Shown piece by piece: positions 18,879 to 27,795 of a DNA stretch of 64,000 nt (position 1 is its first letter; every line of letters starts with the position of its first letter). Position numbers and translations under genes: made by a program. Below the pieces are notes generated by a model. The model saw only the letters and a list, made by a program, of their open reading frames with translations, ran no database searches and had not been told where the DNA came from. The DNA lies in the NCBI RefSeq assembly GCF_018271995.1, contig NZ_JAGUCO010000013.1:1-64000 (forward strand). Direction: 5' to 3'. The stretch is from Carboxylicivirga linearis (GTDB taxonomy: Bacteria > Bacteroidota > Bacteroidia > Bacteroidales > Marinilabiliaceae).

Positions 18879-20834
18879 ATGAAGAGTGTAAGGAAAAACA
18901 AAATGAAATTATTAAAGAGTAGCAATACTATTTACTTAGGAATACTTTTCCTGTTTACAGTAATGTTATCCTCTTGTTACGATGATAATGTAGGTAATAT
19001 ATATACCAACGAAGGACTTACAATTGGTCAGTATATTACTCAAAACCCTGAGCAGTTTTCAGAATTCTCTAGACTGCTAGATACAACTAAGGTTAAAGGT
19101 TTGTTAAATGCTTATGGTGTTTATACATGCTTTTTACCCGATAATGAGGCAATGAAAGCGTATTATCAAATGAGAGGGCGTACATCATTAGATCAGTTCC
19201 CTTTAGATAGTTTGCAAAAAATTGCTTACGATCATATTATCCAAAACTACGATATTCAAACCAGTGAGTTTGGGGTTGGATTTTTGGCGAGGTTAACCAT
19301 GAGTGGCCGTTATTTGAAAACAGATGTGGAAACTGGAGGTGGAAGTTTTGACTTCTATATTAATACCGACTCAAAAATTACTGAGAAAGATGTTGAAATG
19401 CATAACGGTATTATTCATGTACTCGACAAAGTATTAAACCCTACTGAAAATACTGTTGTAGAAGCTATCTCAGAAGATGAAAACTTTACTTTATTGAGCG
19501 AAGCTTTATTGCTTACCGGTGTAGCTGATCGATTAACTCCTATTAAAGATGAATCATATGTTCTGCCAAGTGATCTTGAAGAGCGTGAAGGTACAACTGG
19601 GGGTAATGGTTCTATTAACCGTGTACCATTTGAGAGAAGATATGGTTTTACCATTTTTGCTGAGAGCGATCAAACCTATCGCAATAATGGTATTAATAAC
19701 ATTGAAGATCTAAAGACTTTAGCAAGTACTATATATGATGCTACTTACCCTGAAGATGCCGGTATTACGGATGTTACAAATCCACGAAATAGTTTATATC
19801 GTTATGTAGCCTATCACTGTTTAAATAAAAAGGTACCACGTGCTTTCTTAATTGAAAGATATGATAATACAGGATCTACCTATGCAACAACCGGAGAAAC
19901 ACACTCGGTAAAAGCATACGATATGTTCGAATATCTCGAAACCTTGAATACAAATACTTTAATTGAGGTTAGAACTGACAGAACCCGAATTCAGGATCCT
20001 TATAATATTTTGAATCGTACCGCACCGGGTGTAGAAATTAATCTGACTGATAATTACGATAATGATGCAATTAACGGAGTTTATCACGAGATTGATAATA
20101 TTCTAGTTTATAGTCAGGAAGTTCGTCGATTGCTTTCAACTAAGCGTTTACGTATGGATGCGGCCAGTTTCTTCCCTGAGTTAGCCAATAACTCAATGAG
20201 GGTAGGACATGCAAGGGATGATTATCCTTACGAAAGCTGGAGGTTTACTGATGATTATATCGACAGAGTGAAAGTAGCTCCGGGTACCAGCTTCGGATAC
20301 TTATCATCTGACGATCGTTTCCTGGATTACCAGGGAGATGAAGTGTTTTTATCAGGATTATATGATTTTGAAATTACAACTCTACCGATTCCGGCCGGAA
20401 CATATGAAGTTAGATTTGGATGGCAGCCAACCATATGGAGGGGAGCAGCTCAAATTTACTGGGATGGCAAACCTTGTGGTATTCCATTAGATTTGCGTTT
20501 AACTGCTGATGATCCTAAAATTGGTTGGGAGAAACCTGGAGATAACTATAGTGACCCATTAGGTTACGAGAACGATAAAATGATGCGTAACCGTGGTTAT
20601 ATGAAAGGTCCTGCTTCGTTCAAGGTTATTAAAGATAGTCAAAATGGTGGATGGTATAACGGACCAGAAGCACGTAATAGTCCTAACTTCTTACGTAAAA
20701 TCTTAGGTATTTTTACTTTTGATAAGGATACAACCCATGTAATGGGGGTAAAAGCTGCCAGAGAAGGAGAGTTTATGTTTGATTTCTTAGAGTTTGTACC
20801 AATTGAAATTATAGAATCAGAAGGTATTGACTAA
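18879..20834 (+). CDS. Fasciclin (FAS1) lipoprotein with C-terminal beta-sandwich
   Basis: 651 residues. The lipobox is MLSSC at about residue 33. Two FAS1-like domains span about residues 45-190 (ending NGIIHVLDKVLNP) and 195-415 (ending NGVYHEIDNILVY). The remaining 235 residues are rich in aromatic and Gly residues (WRGAAQIYWDGKPCG, FMFDFLEFVP) and look like a beta-sandwich binding module. It sits between SusD1 and the next FAS1 gene, 25 nt upstream of the latter. I infer surface ligand binding for the adjacent transporters. I do not recognise a family with a known substrate. Confidence 0.82.
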   Translation: MKSVRKNKMKLLKSSNTIYLGILFLFTVMLSSCYDDNVGNIYTNEGLTIGQYITQNPEQFSEFSRLLDTTKVKGLLNAYGVYTCFLPDNEAMKAYYQMRGRTSLDQFPLDSLQKIAYDHIIQNYDIQTSEFGVGFLARLTMSGRYLKTDVETGGGSFDFYINTDSKITEKDVEMHNGIIHVLDKVLNPTENTVVEAISEDENFTLLSEALLLTGVADRLTPIKDESYVLPSDLEEREGTTGGNGSINRVPFERRYGFTIFAESDQTYRNNGINNIEDLKTLASTIYDATYPEDAGITDVTNPRNSLYRYVAYHCLNKKVPRAFLIERYDNTGSTYATTGETHSVKAYDMFEYLETLNTNTLIEVRTDRTRIQDPYNILNRTAPGVEINLTDNYDNDAINGVYHEIDNILVYSQEVRRLLSTKRLRMDAASFFPELANNSMRVGHARDDYPYESWRFTDDYIDRVKVAPGTSFGYLSSDDRFLDYQGDEVFLSGLYDFEITTLPIPAGTYEVRFGWQPTIWRGAAQIYWDGKPCGIPLDLRLTADDPKIGWEKPGDNYSDPLGYENDKMMRNRGYMKGPASFKVIKDSQNGGWYNGPEARNSPNFLRKILGIFTFDKDTTHVMGVKAAREGEFMFDFLEFVPIEIIESEGID

Positions 20835-20859
20835 CAGCTAAATTCAAATTGAAGAAAAA

Positions 20860-22449
20860 ATGAAATATACAATTTATAAAAACGCTTTAATCCTGTTAAT
20901 ATCTGTCGGGTTTGTATTTACTGCCTGCAACGATGAATGGGATAGTCATTATCAAGAAGATATCTATGACGGAGCTGAAACTTCTATGATGGAATATCTG
21001 GAAGCTAACAGCGATTTAAGCACCTTCACATCTCTGGTTAAACAAACCGGTTATGATGATATTTTAAATACACCGCAAGTCTTTACTGTATGGGCCCCTA
21101 ACAATGAGGCCCTTGCAGGAATAGATGTAAACGATGAATTGTTTGTTGAGAATCTGGTTAAAAACCATATCACTCGCGGTAGAATCGGAACATCTGGTAT
21201 AAGCCTTGACGCTATTAAAATGCAAAGCGGTAAGAATATCGATTTTGAAACCAATGGCGGAGGTTATATGTTTGGAGATGCTAATCTTACACAGCAAAAT
21301 GTACCTTTAAACAATGGTTTAGTGCATAAGTTGGATGGTTATGCTCCTTATTTGTATAATATTAAGGAATACATCGGAGAGACTGAAGGATTTGATTCTT
21401 TAAAAAATTACATTTTTGGTAAAGATAATTATGAATTTGATCCGATAAACAGTGCTGAAATTGATATTGATGAAAATGGACAAGTAGTTTATGACTCTGT
21501 TTTTATTTATACCAATGAAATTCTTAGTTGGATTGGAGAAATTTATAAAGAAGATAGTGTGTATACTGCTATTTTACCTACTAATACTGCTTGGCAGGAA
21601 GCTTATGATCGTATTAAACCGTATTTTAATCTCCCTATTGATTTAGGAAGTGAGAAGTATGCTGATGAATATACTAAGAACAGAATTGTTGAGAACATGA
21701 CCTTTATGGGTAAGATTGATAATCCTGCCCAATACGATTCTATTCAATCCAGAGCCTGGTACTATACTCCTTACAGTGTACCCAATAGTTATGCTTCAAC
21801 AACCATTAAGAAATTTTTTAATGTAGAGGATTTATTTGCCAATAAAGAGCAGGTAGAACTGAGTAATGGTTTGGTATATATTGCAGATCAAATGCCGTTT
21901 TTAGACTCTGTTTTTTATAAAAAAATACAGTTGGAGGCAGAATATTCTGATTCCAGAGAAAACTCAAATAGTGAAGTATACTATCGAAGTAGTTACGAAT
22001 CTGATTTAGATATTTCTAACAATTACTATTTATACGTTGAGCCTATCAGTACAAGTGCCAAGCCTAGCGTAACCTTTATGCTGAATGATATTTTATCAGC
22101 ATCTTACGATATATCTTGTGTATTTGTACCGGAATCAATTGCTGGTGATACTTTAGAGACCAAGGTCTCTTTTGTACTAACGTATATCAATTCAGAAACA
22201 GGGCGTGTACGTCGTCAAAGAGTAACTCCTGAAGATAATGTGGTAAAAGCGGATGGCCTGACAAAGATGCATGCTTTACGTTGGGACTTTGAATGGGCTA
22301 ATGTTCGCAATACCTATGAAAATATGGAGTTGCCGGTTCAGTTAGAAGTTATTAATGAAGTATCTGATGCAGAAGCTTCGGATCCGGAATTAAAACTAAC
22401 AAGAAGGATGCGAATTGACTGTATAATGTTAGAACCAGTTACAGAATAA
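20860..22449 (+). CDS. Fasciclin (FAS1) lipoprotein with C-terminal jelly-roll-like domain
   Basis: 529 residues. The lipobox is VFTAC at about residue 22. Two FAS1-like domains span about residues 38-170 (ending NGLVHKLDGYAPY) and 175-350 (YTAILPTNTAW; ending NGLVYIADQMPF). Residues about 355-529 form a separate beta-rich domain ending RMRIDCIMLEP, a strand pattern seen in galactose-binding-like folds. It lies 3 nt upstream of the second SusC gene, so it most likely serves that transporter. It is shorter than the other two FAS1 proteins and shares their two-part plan. Confidence 0.83.
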   Translation: MKYTIYKNALILLISVGFVFTACNDEWDSHYQEDIYDGAETSMMEYLEANSDLSTFTSLVKQTGYDDILNTPQVFTVWAPNNEALAGIDVNDELFVENLVKNHITRGRIGTSGISLDAIKMQSGKNIDFETNGGGYMFGDANLTQQNVPLNNGLVHKLDGYAPYLYNIKEYIGETEGFDSLKNYIFGKDNYEFDPINSAEIDIDENGQVVYDSVFIYTNEILSWIGEIYKEDSVYTAILPTNTAWQEAYDRIKPYFNLPIDLGSEKYADEYTKNRIVENMTFMGKIDNPAQYDSIQSRAWYYTPYSVPNSYASTTIKKFFNVEDLFANKEQVELSNGLVYIADQMPFLDSVFYKKIQLEAEYSDSRENSNSEVYYRSSYESDLDISNNYYLYVEPISTSAKPSVTFMLNDILSASYDISCVFVPESIAGDTLETKVSFVLTYINSETGRVRRQRVTPEDNVVKADGLTKMHALRWDFEWANVRNTYENMELPVQLEVINEVSDAEASDPELKLTRRMRIDCIMLEPVTE

Positions 22450-22452
22450 GGT

Positions 22453-25400
22453 ATGAACTGTAATATGAATAGAATGAAACAAATAATATCGTTAAAAACA
22501 GTACTATATAAAGCTCTTGCCGTGTCGGCAATGGCTGTAATATGTACCTTATTTGTAGGTAGCCCGGTATATGCTCAGGACGATCTGAGTGAAATGCTTG
22601 CAGAGATTGATGAGGTACGTTTTTTAACCGGTGTGGTTAGAGATGCTCAAACAAAAGAACCGATTGTGGCAGCTCAGTTATCAACACTAAACTATGAATC
22701 GGCAGCCACAACGGATGCTGAAGGTAAGTTCTCAATAGGTATTACCGAAGATACAGAAGTAATTTTGGTAAAAGCTTTTAATTATAATGCTCGCGAAGTT
22801 GCTGTTAGAGGTAATAACGATTTAGTTATCGAACTATACTCAGATAAATTTAACGAGCTATATTTCGAAAAGGAAAATCTGACTAAAAAAGAACGTACAT
22901 CAAAGGTGACTAATTCTGTTAGTACAATGGATGTTTTTACACCTCCTTCATTTGCTTCTGTTGATGAATTACTTCAATCGAATTTAGGCGGTGAAATGCG
23001 TTCCATTGGTCGTTCGGGATTAACCGGTATTGGTAATGCTATGTTTATACGTGGTTTAAATTCAGTAAATGCCAATGCACAACCACTATTTATTGTTGAT
23101 GGTGTAATCTGGAACAGTCAATATGATGTAGAGTCGCTACATGCCGGATATTTTGGAAACACATTGATGAATATTGATGTGAGTGATATCGAAAGTGTGA
23201 GTGTTGTCAAAGATGGTACTTCAATTTATGGAAGTAAGGGAAGCAACGGTGTGGTTATCATTAAAACCAAACGAGGAGAAAGTATGGCAACCAAAATTGA
23301 AGTTAATTCAATGTATGGTTACATCGATCGTCCCAATACCTTGCCGGTTATGAATGTAAATCAGTCGCGAAATTATGCTTCAGATTTGGTTTCTTCTATG
23401 ACTGAAACCGAAATGCGAAGCCGATTTGGGTTAAAACCAACGGAAGGGGCTAATGATTTACCTTTCCTGGATATTAATCCTAATACATCTACTTACGCTG
23501 ACTATAATAACAATACCAACTGGGAAGATCAGGTTTATCAGGAAGGTATGTACCATAGTAATAAAATTAGTGTAAACGGTGGTGATGATAAAGCATTATA
23601 TAATTTCTCGGTAGGATATACCGGAAGTAATGGCGTGGTTAAAACTACCGATATGGATCGTTTGCATTCTCGTTTTAATGCTGATATCTCAATATTAAAT
23701 GATGTTGATTTAGGTTTAAATGTAGGTTTTACCAATACCAATCGCACTTTATTAGACGATGGTGCTGTGTTTCATACTTCACCAACCTATGCATCTTTAA
23801 TTAAATCGCCTTATCTGTCACCTTTTTTATATACTAATTCAGGAACGCTTACTACAGATCCTGCTGACAGTGATATTTTTGGGGTTACCAACCCAACTGC
23901 ATTAATTGAAAATGCATTAAATACCAATAAGCAATATCGTTTTAACATGGCGATTAAGCCTACCTGGAGAATAAATGATAAATTAACTGCATCATCTATT
24001 TTTGATTACAGCTACGAAAAGGCCAGTGAAACTTTTTACCGTCCTATTAATGGTGTAGCTGATATTTATCTTGATAATGTAGGATGGTCGCAAAATATGT
24101 TCCAAGGCCAGCAACTGCGTAACATTTCTATGTATAGCGATACCCGTTTAGATCATCGTTATAAAAAAGGATTGCATCGTGTTAATTCTTTATTAGGTTT
24201 CAGATACCTTTCAACAGATTACGAATCTACGTTTGGTGAAGGTCACAATACAGGTACCGATCAAAGAAGGGATTTATTACCTGATATGATTGACAAAAAT
24301 ACCGTAGGTATTCATGATCAAATCAACTATCTGTCAACATATGCTAAGGTAGATTACAGTTTCGATAACCGTTATTTTGTAGGTGCATCAGTTGCTGTTG
24401 ATGGATCAAGTGTATTTGGAGCTGAAACACAAGAAGGATTTCAATTAGGAGATCATAGTTTCGGAGTATTTCCATCAGCAGAAGCAGCCTGGTTAATTTC
24501 ATCGGAAGAGTTTATGAGCAGTGCTTCTTTTGTAGATCAGTTAAAACTACGTGCCTCGTATGGTTTAACTGGTAATGATGATATTGACGCATATGCCGGG
24601 CGTACTTACTTTTCTTCAATACGTTATTACGAAAGAATGAATGGTTTGGTATTTGGTAATATTGGTAATAAAGAATTACAATGGGAGACAACGTCCAGAG
24701 TAAGTGCCGGGTTAGAAACTATTCTTTTTAACGATCGTTGGGCATTAAATGCTGACTTTTACAGAGGTTATACATCTAACCTGTTAATGTTAAAAGATTT
24801 ACCTGAAGTGGCTGGTAATGGAATGTACTGGTCTAACGAAGGAGAGATGTCAAACATGGGAGTAGAAGTATCAACCAATATAAAAGTATTGAACTTAAGT
24901 AGTTTTAAATGGGAAGCTGGTGGTTCGATTGGTCATTACCAAAATAAAATTGAAGCCTTACCGGGTGGAGATATGATTACTTCTATCTATGGAGCTGATG
25001 TATTAACGTCAGTAGGTAGCGCAGCAGGTGTTTTCTATGGTTATAAAACCAATGGAGTTTTTGCCACAGAAGCAGATGCTACTGCAGCCAACCTTAAAAT
25101 GGTTGATAAAAGTGGTACAGAGCATTATTTTGGTGCCGGTGACATGCATTTTGTTGATAATGGTGATGGTATTATCGATGAGAATGATAAGCAAATAATT
25201 GGAGATCCAAATCCTGATTTCTACGGATCTTTCTTTACCAATTTTACGGTTAAGAATTTTAGCATTAATGCATTGTTTACCTTCTCTTACGGAAATGATA
25301 TTTATAACTATCAAAGAGCGATGTTAGAATCGGGTAGCGATTTTATTAATCAATCTACAGCCATGACTAACCGTTGGTTCTATGAGGGACAACAAACCGA

Positions 25401-25701
25401 AATGCCAAAGGCTACATACGGAGACCCTATGGGGAATGCCCGATTCTCTGACAGATGGATTGAAGATGGTTCTTACCTGCGCTTTAAAACCTTATCACTT
25501 AATTATAAGGTGCCTATTAAAAGTAGTGTTGTGTCTGGTTTAAATTTCTGGGTTTCGGCCAATAACCTTTTTACCTGGACCAATTATCTGGGAGCTGATC
25601 CTGAATTCTCTAGTTCTAATAGTGTATTATATCAGGGAATTGATACTGGGTTGCTGCCGTATTCAAGAAGTTATTATGTGGGTGTTAAGATAAATCTATA
25701 A
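22453..25701 (+). CDS. SusC/RagA-family TonB-dependent outer-membrane transporter 2
   Basis: 1082 residues. Signal peptide ends at VYAQ, preceded by an N-terminal extension (MNCNMNRMKQ); the second or third Met may be the true start. A regulatory-like domain (LTGVVRDAQTKEPIVAAQLS) precedes the plug (SIGRSGLTGIGNAMFIRGLN, NAQPLFIVDGVIWN, VSVVKDGTSIYGSKGSNG) and a barrel ending VGVKINL. It differs clearly from SusC1 in the N-terminal domain and plug, so the pair is not a recent duplicate. Its stop codon overlaps the start of SusD2 by one base (TAATG), which implies translational coupling. Confidence 0.95.
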   Translation: MNCNMNRMKQIISLKTVLYKALAVSAMAVICTLFVGSPVYAQDDLSEMLAEIDEVRFLTGVVRDAQTKEPIVAAQLSTLNYESAATTDAEGKFSIGITEDTEVILVKAFNYNAREVAVRGNNDLVIELYSDKFNELYFEKENLTKKERTSKVTNSVSTMDVFTPPSFASVDELLQSNLGGEMRSIGRSGLTGIGNAMFIRGLNSVNANAQPLFIVDGVIWNSQYDVESLHAGYFGNTLMNIDVSDIESVSVVKDGTSIYGSKGSNGVVIIKTKRGESMATKIEVNSMYGYIDRPNTLPVMNVNQSRNYASDLVSSMTETEMRSRFGLKPTEGANDLPFLDINPNTSTYADYNNNTNWEDQVYQEGMYHSNKISVNGGDDKALYNFSVGYTGSNGVVKTTDMDRLHSRFNADISILNDVDLGLNVGFTNTNRTLLDDGAVFHTSPTYASLIKSPYLSPFLYTNSGTLTTDPADSDIFGVTNPTALIENALNTNKQYRFNMAIKPTWRINDKLTASSIFDYSYEKASETFYRPINGVADIYLDNVGWSQNMFQGQQLRNISMYSDTRLDHRYKKGLHRVNSLLGFRYLSTDYESTFGEGHNTGTDQRRDLLPDMIDKNTVGIHDQINYLSTYAKVDYSFDNRYFVGASVAVDGSSVFGAETQEGFQLGDHSFGVFPSAEAAWLISSEEFMSSASFVDQLKLRASYGLTGNDDIDAYAGRTYFSSIRYYERMNGLVFGNIGNKELQWETTSRVSAGLETILFNDRWALNADFYRGYTSNLLMLKDLPEVAGNGMYWSNEGEMSNMGVEVSTNIKVLNLSSFKWEAGGSIGHYQNKIEALPGGDMITSIYGADVLTSVGSAAGVFYGYKTNGVFATEADATAANLKMVDKSGTEHYFGAGDMHFVDNGDGIIDENDKQIIGDPNPDFYGSFFTNFTVKNFSINALFTFSYGNDIYNYQRAMLESGSDFINQSTAMTNRWFYEGQQTEMPKATYGDPMGNARFSDRWIEDGSYLRFKTLSLNYKVPIKSSVVSGLNFWVSANNLFTWTNYLGADPEFSSSNSVLYQGIDTGLLPYSRSYYVGVKINL

Positions 25702-27407
25702 TGGAAAGAATATTAAACATGCTACATGTAAGTGAAAAGATGAAAAGTATGAAAAAATTATATAACATAGTGGTAGGTATCGTAATGATAGGTATTACGC
25801 TAACCAGTTGTTTAGATACAAAGTCAGATCAGATACTACTGCCATCCGATTTAGATTTAAATTCTCCGGATAAGAATTTTTATTCGATGAATGGAGTTCT
25901 TAACCAATTGGAAAAACTAACCTTGCGTTATGTTATTTTGGGAGAGTTAAGAGGCGACCTTATGGAAACCACTTCCTATTCTGATGAAGAACTAAATGAA
26001 GTATATAACTTTGAGGCAGGGCCTGATAACAAGTTTAATAATGTAGGTGATTATTATTCAGTAATCAATCTTTGTAATTATATGATTGCCAATATTGATA
26101 CTGCTATAACAATGAAAAACGAGCAGGTTAATCTGAGAGATTATGCTGCTGCCAAAGGAATTAGAGCCTGGACCTATATGCAGTTAGCTTTAAACTATGG
26201 AGAAGCAAAATACTATACCAATGTAATTGAGGATGTATCTGATGCCAATAAAAATTATCCAAGTTATGGTATTGAAGAACTGGCTGGTGAGTTAATTGAT
26301 GATTTAATTGCCTGGAGAGATATACAGGCTCCGGATAAATATGAATCAGCCAATATGTTTTTTTCAATTCGTATGTTGTTGGGAGATATGTATTTGTGGA
26401 CCGGGCAATATGAAAGTGCGGCCAGAGAATATTATCATCTGATTAATAATAATCCTGCTACAACTCAAAATGCCTATTATATTGATGTAGATTATAATAA
26501 TAGGGCATATTTAGACAATAATACCATTATAGGTTGGAGAGCTAGTTGGCATAATTTATTTAGAGGTTTGGAGCACAATACCATTACATTGGTAAATGGC
26601 TCTTCAGAGTATAATGCCGAGGGATCACCGTTAGATTCATTAAACCAGTATATGAATGAATTGGCCCCATCTGATATTGCTCTGAATAATTGGGATAGTC
26701 AGATATATTATGTGACTAGTACCATTACTGATGAAGGTGATTACAGAGGTGAAACAGGAACCGCAGGTTCATACTCGCTATTATCGTCCAACACAGAAAA
26801 AGGTCAAATAGTTAAGTTTCAAAACTTGTCAACAGAAACCCGAAGATCGGTGGTGCTTTATCGTGCAGCACACTTGTATTTACGCTATGCTGAGGCAGTA
26901 AACCGTTTGGGTAAGCCAAATTTGGCATTTGCAGTATTAAAGAATGGATTAGGGCCTTATACTTTAGCAAACGATAACTTGGTGCCTCGTCACGAAAAGT
27001 ATAGTACCTATACTGATACTACCGGAACACTGATTGGTTATGTTGATTTTACCGCAAGCAATTATATTACTACCATAGTAGATGATGATGAAGTAGAACG
27101 CACCGTTCAGCGTAATATTGGTGTACATAAACGCGGTTGTGGTAATGTTGAACTAAGCGAAACTTTTATTATCCCAGAACAAGCTTCGTTAGAAGATTCA
27201 ATTCAATATGTTGAAGATAAAATTATTGAAGAACTAGCTTTGGAAACAGCCTTTGAAGGTAATCGTTTTCATGACCTGATGAGAATTGCAAAACGCAGAG
27301 GTAGCAATGCCTATTTAGCCGATAAAGTGGCAGAAAAATATACTAATGCAGACGCGATTCGTGCAAAATTGATGGAAGAAGCTAATTGGTACTTACCAAC
27401 TAAATAG
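25701..27407 (+). CDS. SusD/RagB-family substrate-binding lipoprotein 2
   Basis: 568 residues. The start overlaps the SusC2 stop. The lipobox is TLTSC at about residue 37, reached from an internal Met (MKKLYNIVVG) that may be the real start. A helix-rich SusD-like body follows (YAAAKGIRAWTYMQLALNYG; MLLGDMYLWTGQYESAARE) and ends with ELALETAFEGNRFHDLMRIAKRRG, the SusD C-terminal hallmark. It partners SusC2 at the outer membrane. It is the last gene of the block: a terminator hairpin begins 40 nt after the stop. Confidence 0.93.
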   Translation: MERILNMLHVSEKMKSMKKLYNIVVGIVMIGITLTSCLDTKSDQILLPSDLDLNSPDKNFYSMNGVLNQLEKLTLRYVILGELRGDLMETTSYSDEELNEVYNFEAGPDNKFNNVGDYYSVINLCNYMIANIDTAITMKNEQVNLRDYAAAKGIRAWTYMQLALNYGEAKYYTNVIEDVSDANKNYPSYGIEELAGELIDDLIAWRDIQAPDKYESANMFFSIRMLLGDMYLWTGQYESAAREYYHLINNNPATTQNAYYIDVDYNNRAYLDNNTIIGWRASWHNLFRGLEHNTITLVNGSSEYNAEGSPLDSLNQYMNELAPSDIALNNWDSQIYYVTSTITDEGDYRGETGTAGSYSLLSSNTEKGQIVKFQNLSTETRRSVVLYRAAHLYLRYAEAVNRLGKPNLAFAVLKNGLGPYTLANDNLVPRHEKYSTYTDTTGTLIGYVDFTASNYITTIVDDDEVERTVQRNIGVHKRGCGNVELSETFIIPEQASLEDSIQYVEDKIIEELALETAFEGNRFHDLMRIAKRRGSNAYLADKVAEKYTNADAIRAKLMEEANWYLPTK

Positions 27408-27446
27408 TAGGTGCTATATAGTCTGTTTATAATAGTTGAATAATTT

Positions 27447-27473
27447 AAAGGGGCCGTTTGGGTCCCTTTTTTT
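27447..27473 (+). terminator. Intrinsic terminator after the FAS1/SusCD block
   Basis: A 9-bp stem pairs 27447-27455 with 27461-27469 (one G-T pair), has a 5-nt loop, and ends in a run of seven T. Confidence 0.8.
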
Positions 27474-27738
27474 GTTGTATTGGCAGTTAGCTATTGCATG
27501 TAAAATCGTTTTATAGCTCTTAAACCGGCTGTTTCAAAACATGGATAGCCTATTGATTGGAAGTTTAAAGTGTTGTATATGGTATTACAAGCCTTTTTTA
27601 TTCGTGCATCCTATATTTCAAGGGTATCTTTATCTCATATGTATTGGATGAAAATAAGTTATTGTGGTTATGTCAATCGATTGGTTGCAATGCATTACTA
27701 GGCTTTACACGGTGCTTCGCAAATTGAAAGCACAATAA
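27474..27738. other. Convergent intergenic region
   Basis: This stretch lies between the plus-strand SusD2 terminator and the minus-strand DUF3857 terminator. I see no gene, repeat or RNA in it. Confidence 0.5.
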
Positions 27739-27767
27739 AATACCCGTATCAAACTGACACGGGTATT
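27735..27767 (-). terminator. Intrinsic terminator of the DUF3857 operon
   Basis: A perfect 9-bp inverted repeat, AATACCCGT (27739-27747) and ACGGGTATT (27759-27767). On the minus strand it is followed by a T-rich tail. It lies 29 nt beyond the stop of the 27796-29703 gene. Confidence 0.75.
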
Positions 27768-27795
27768 AAACAGTTTTGATTATTATCTGTCAACG

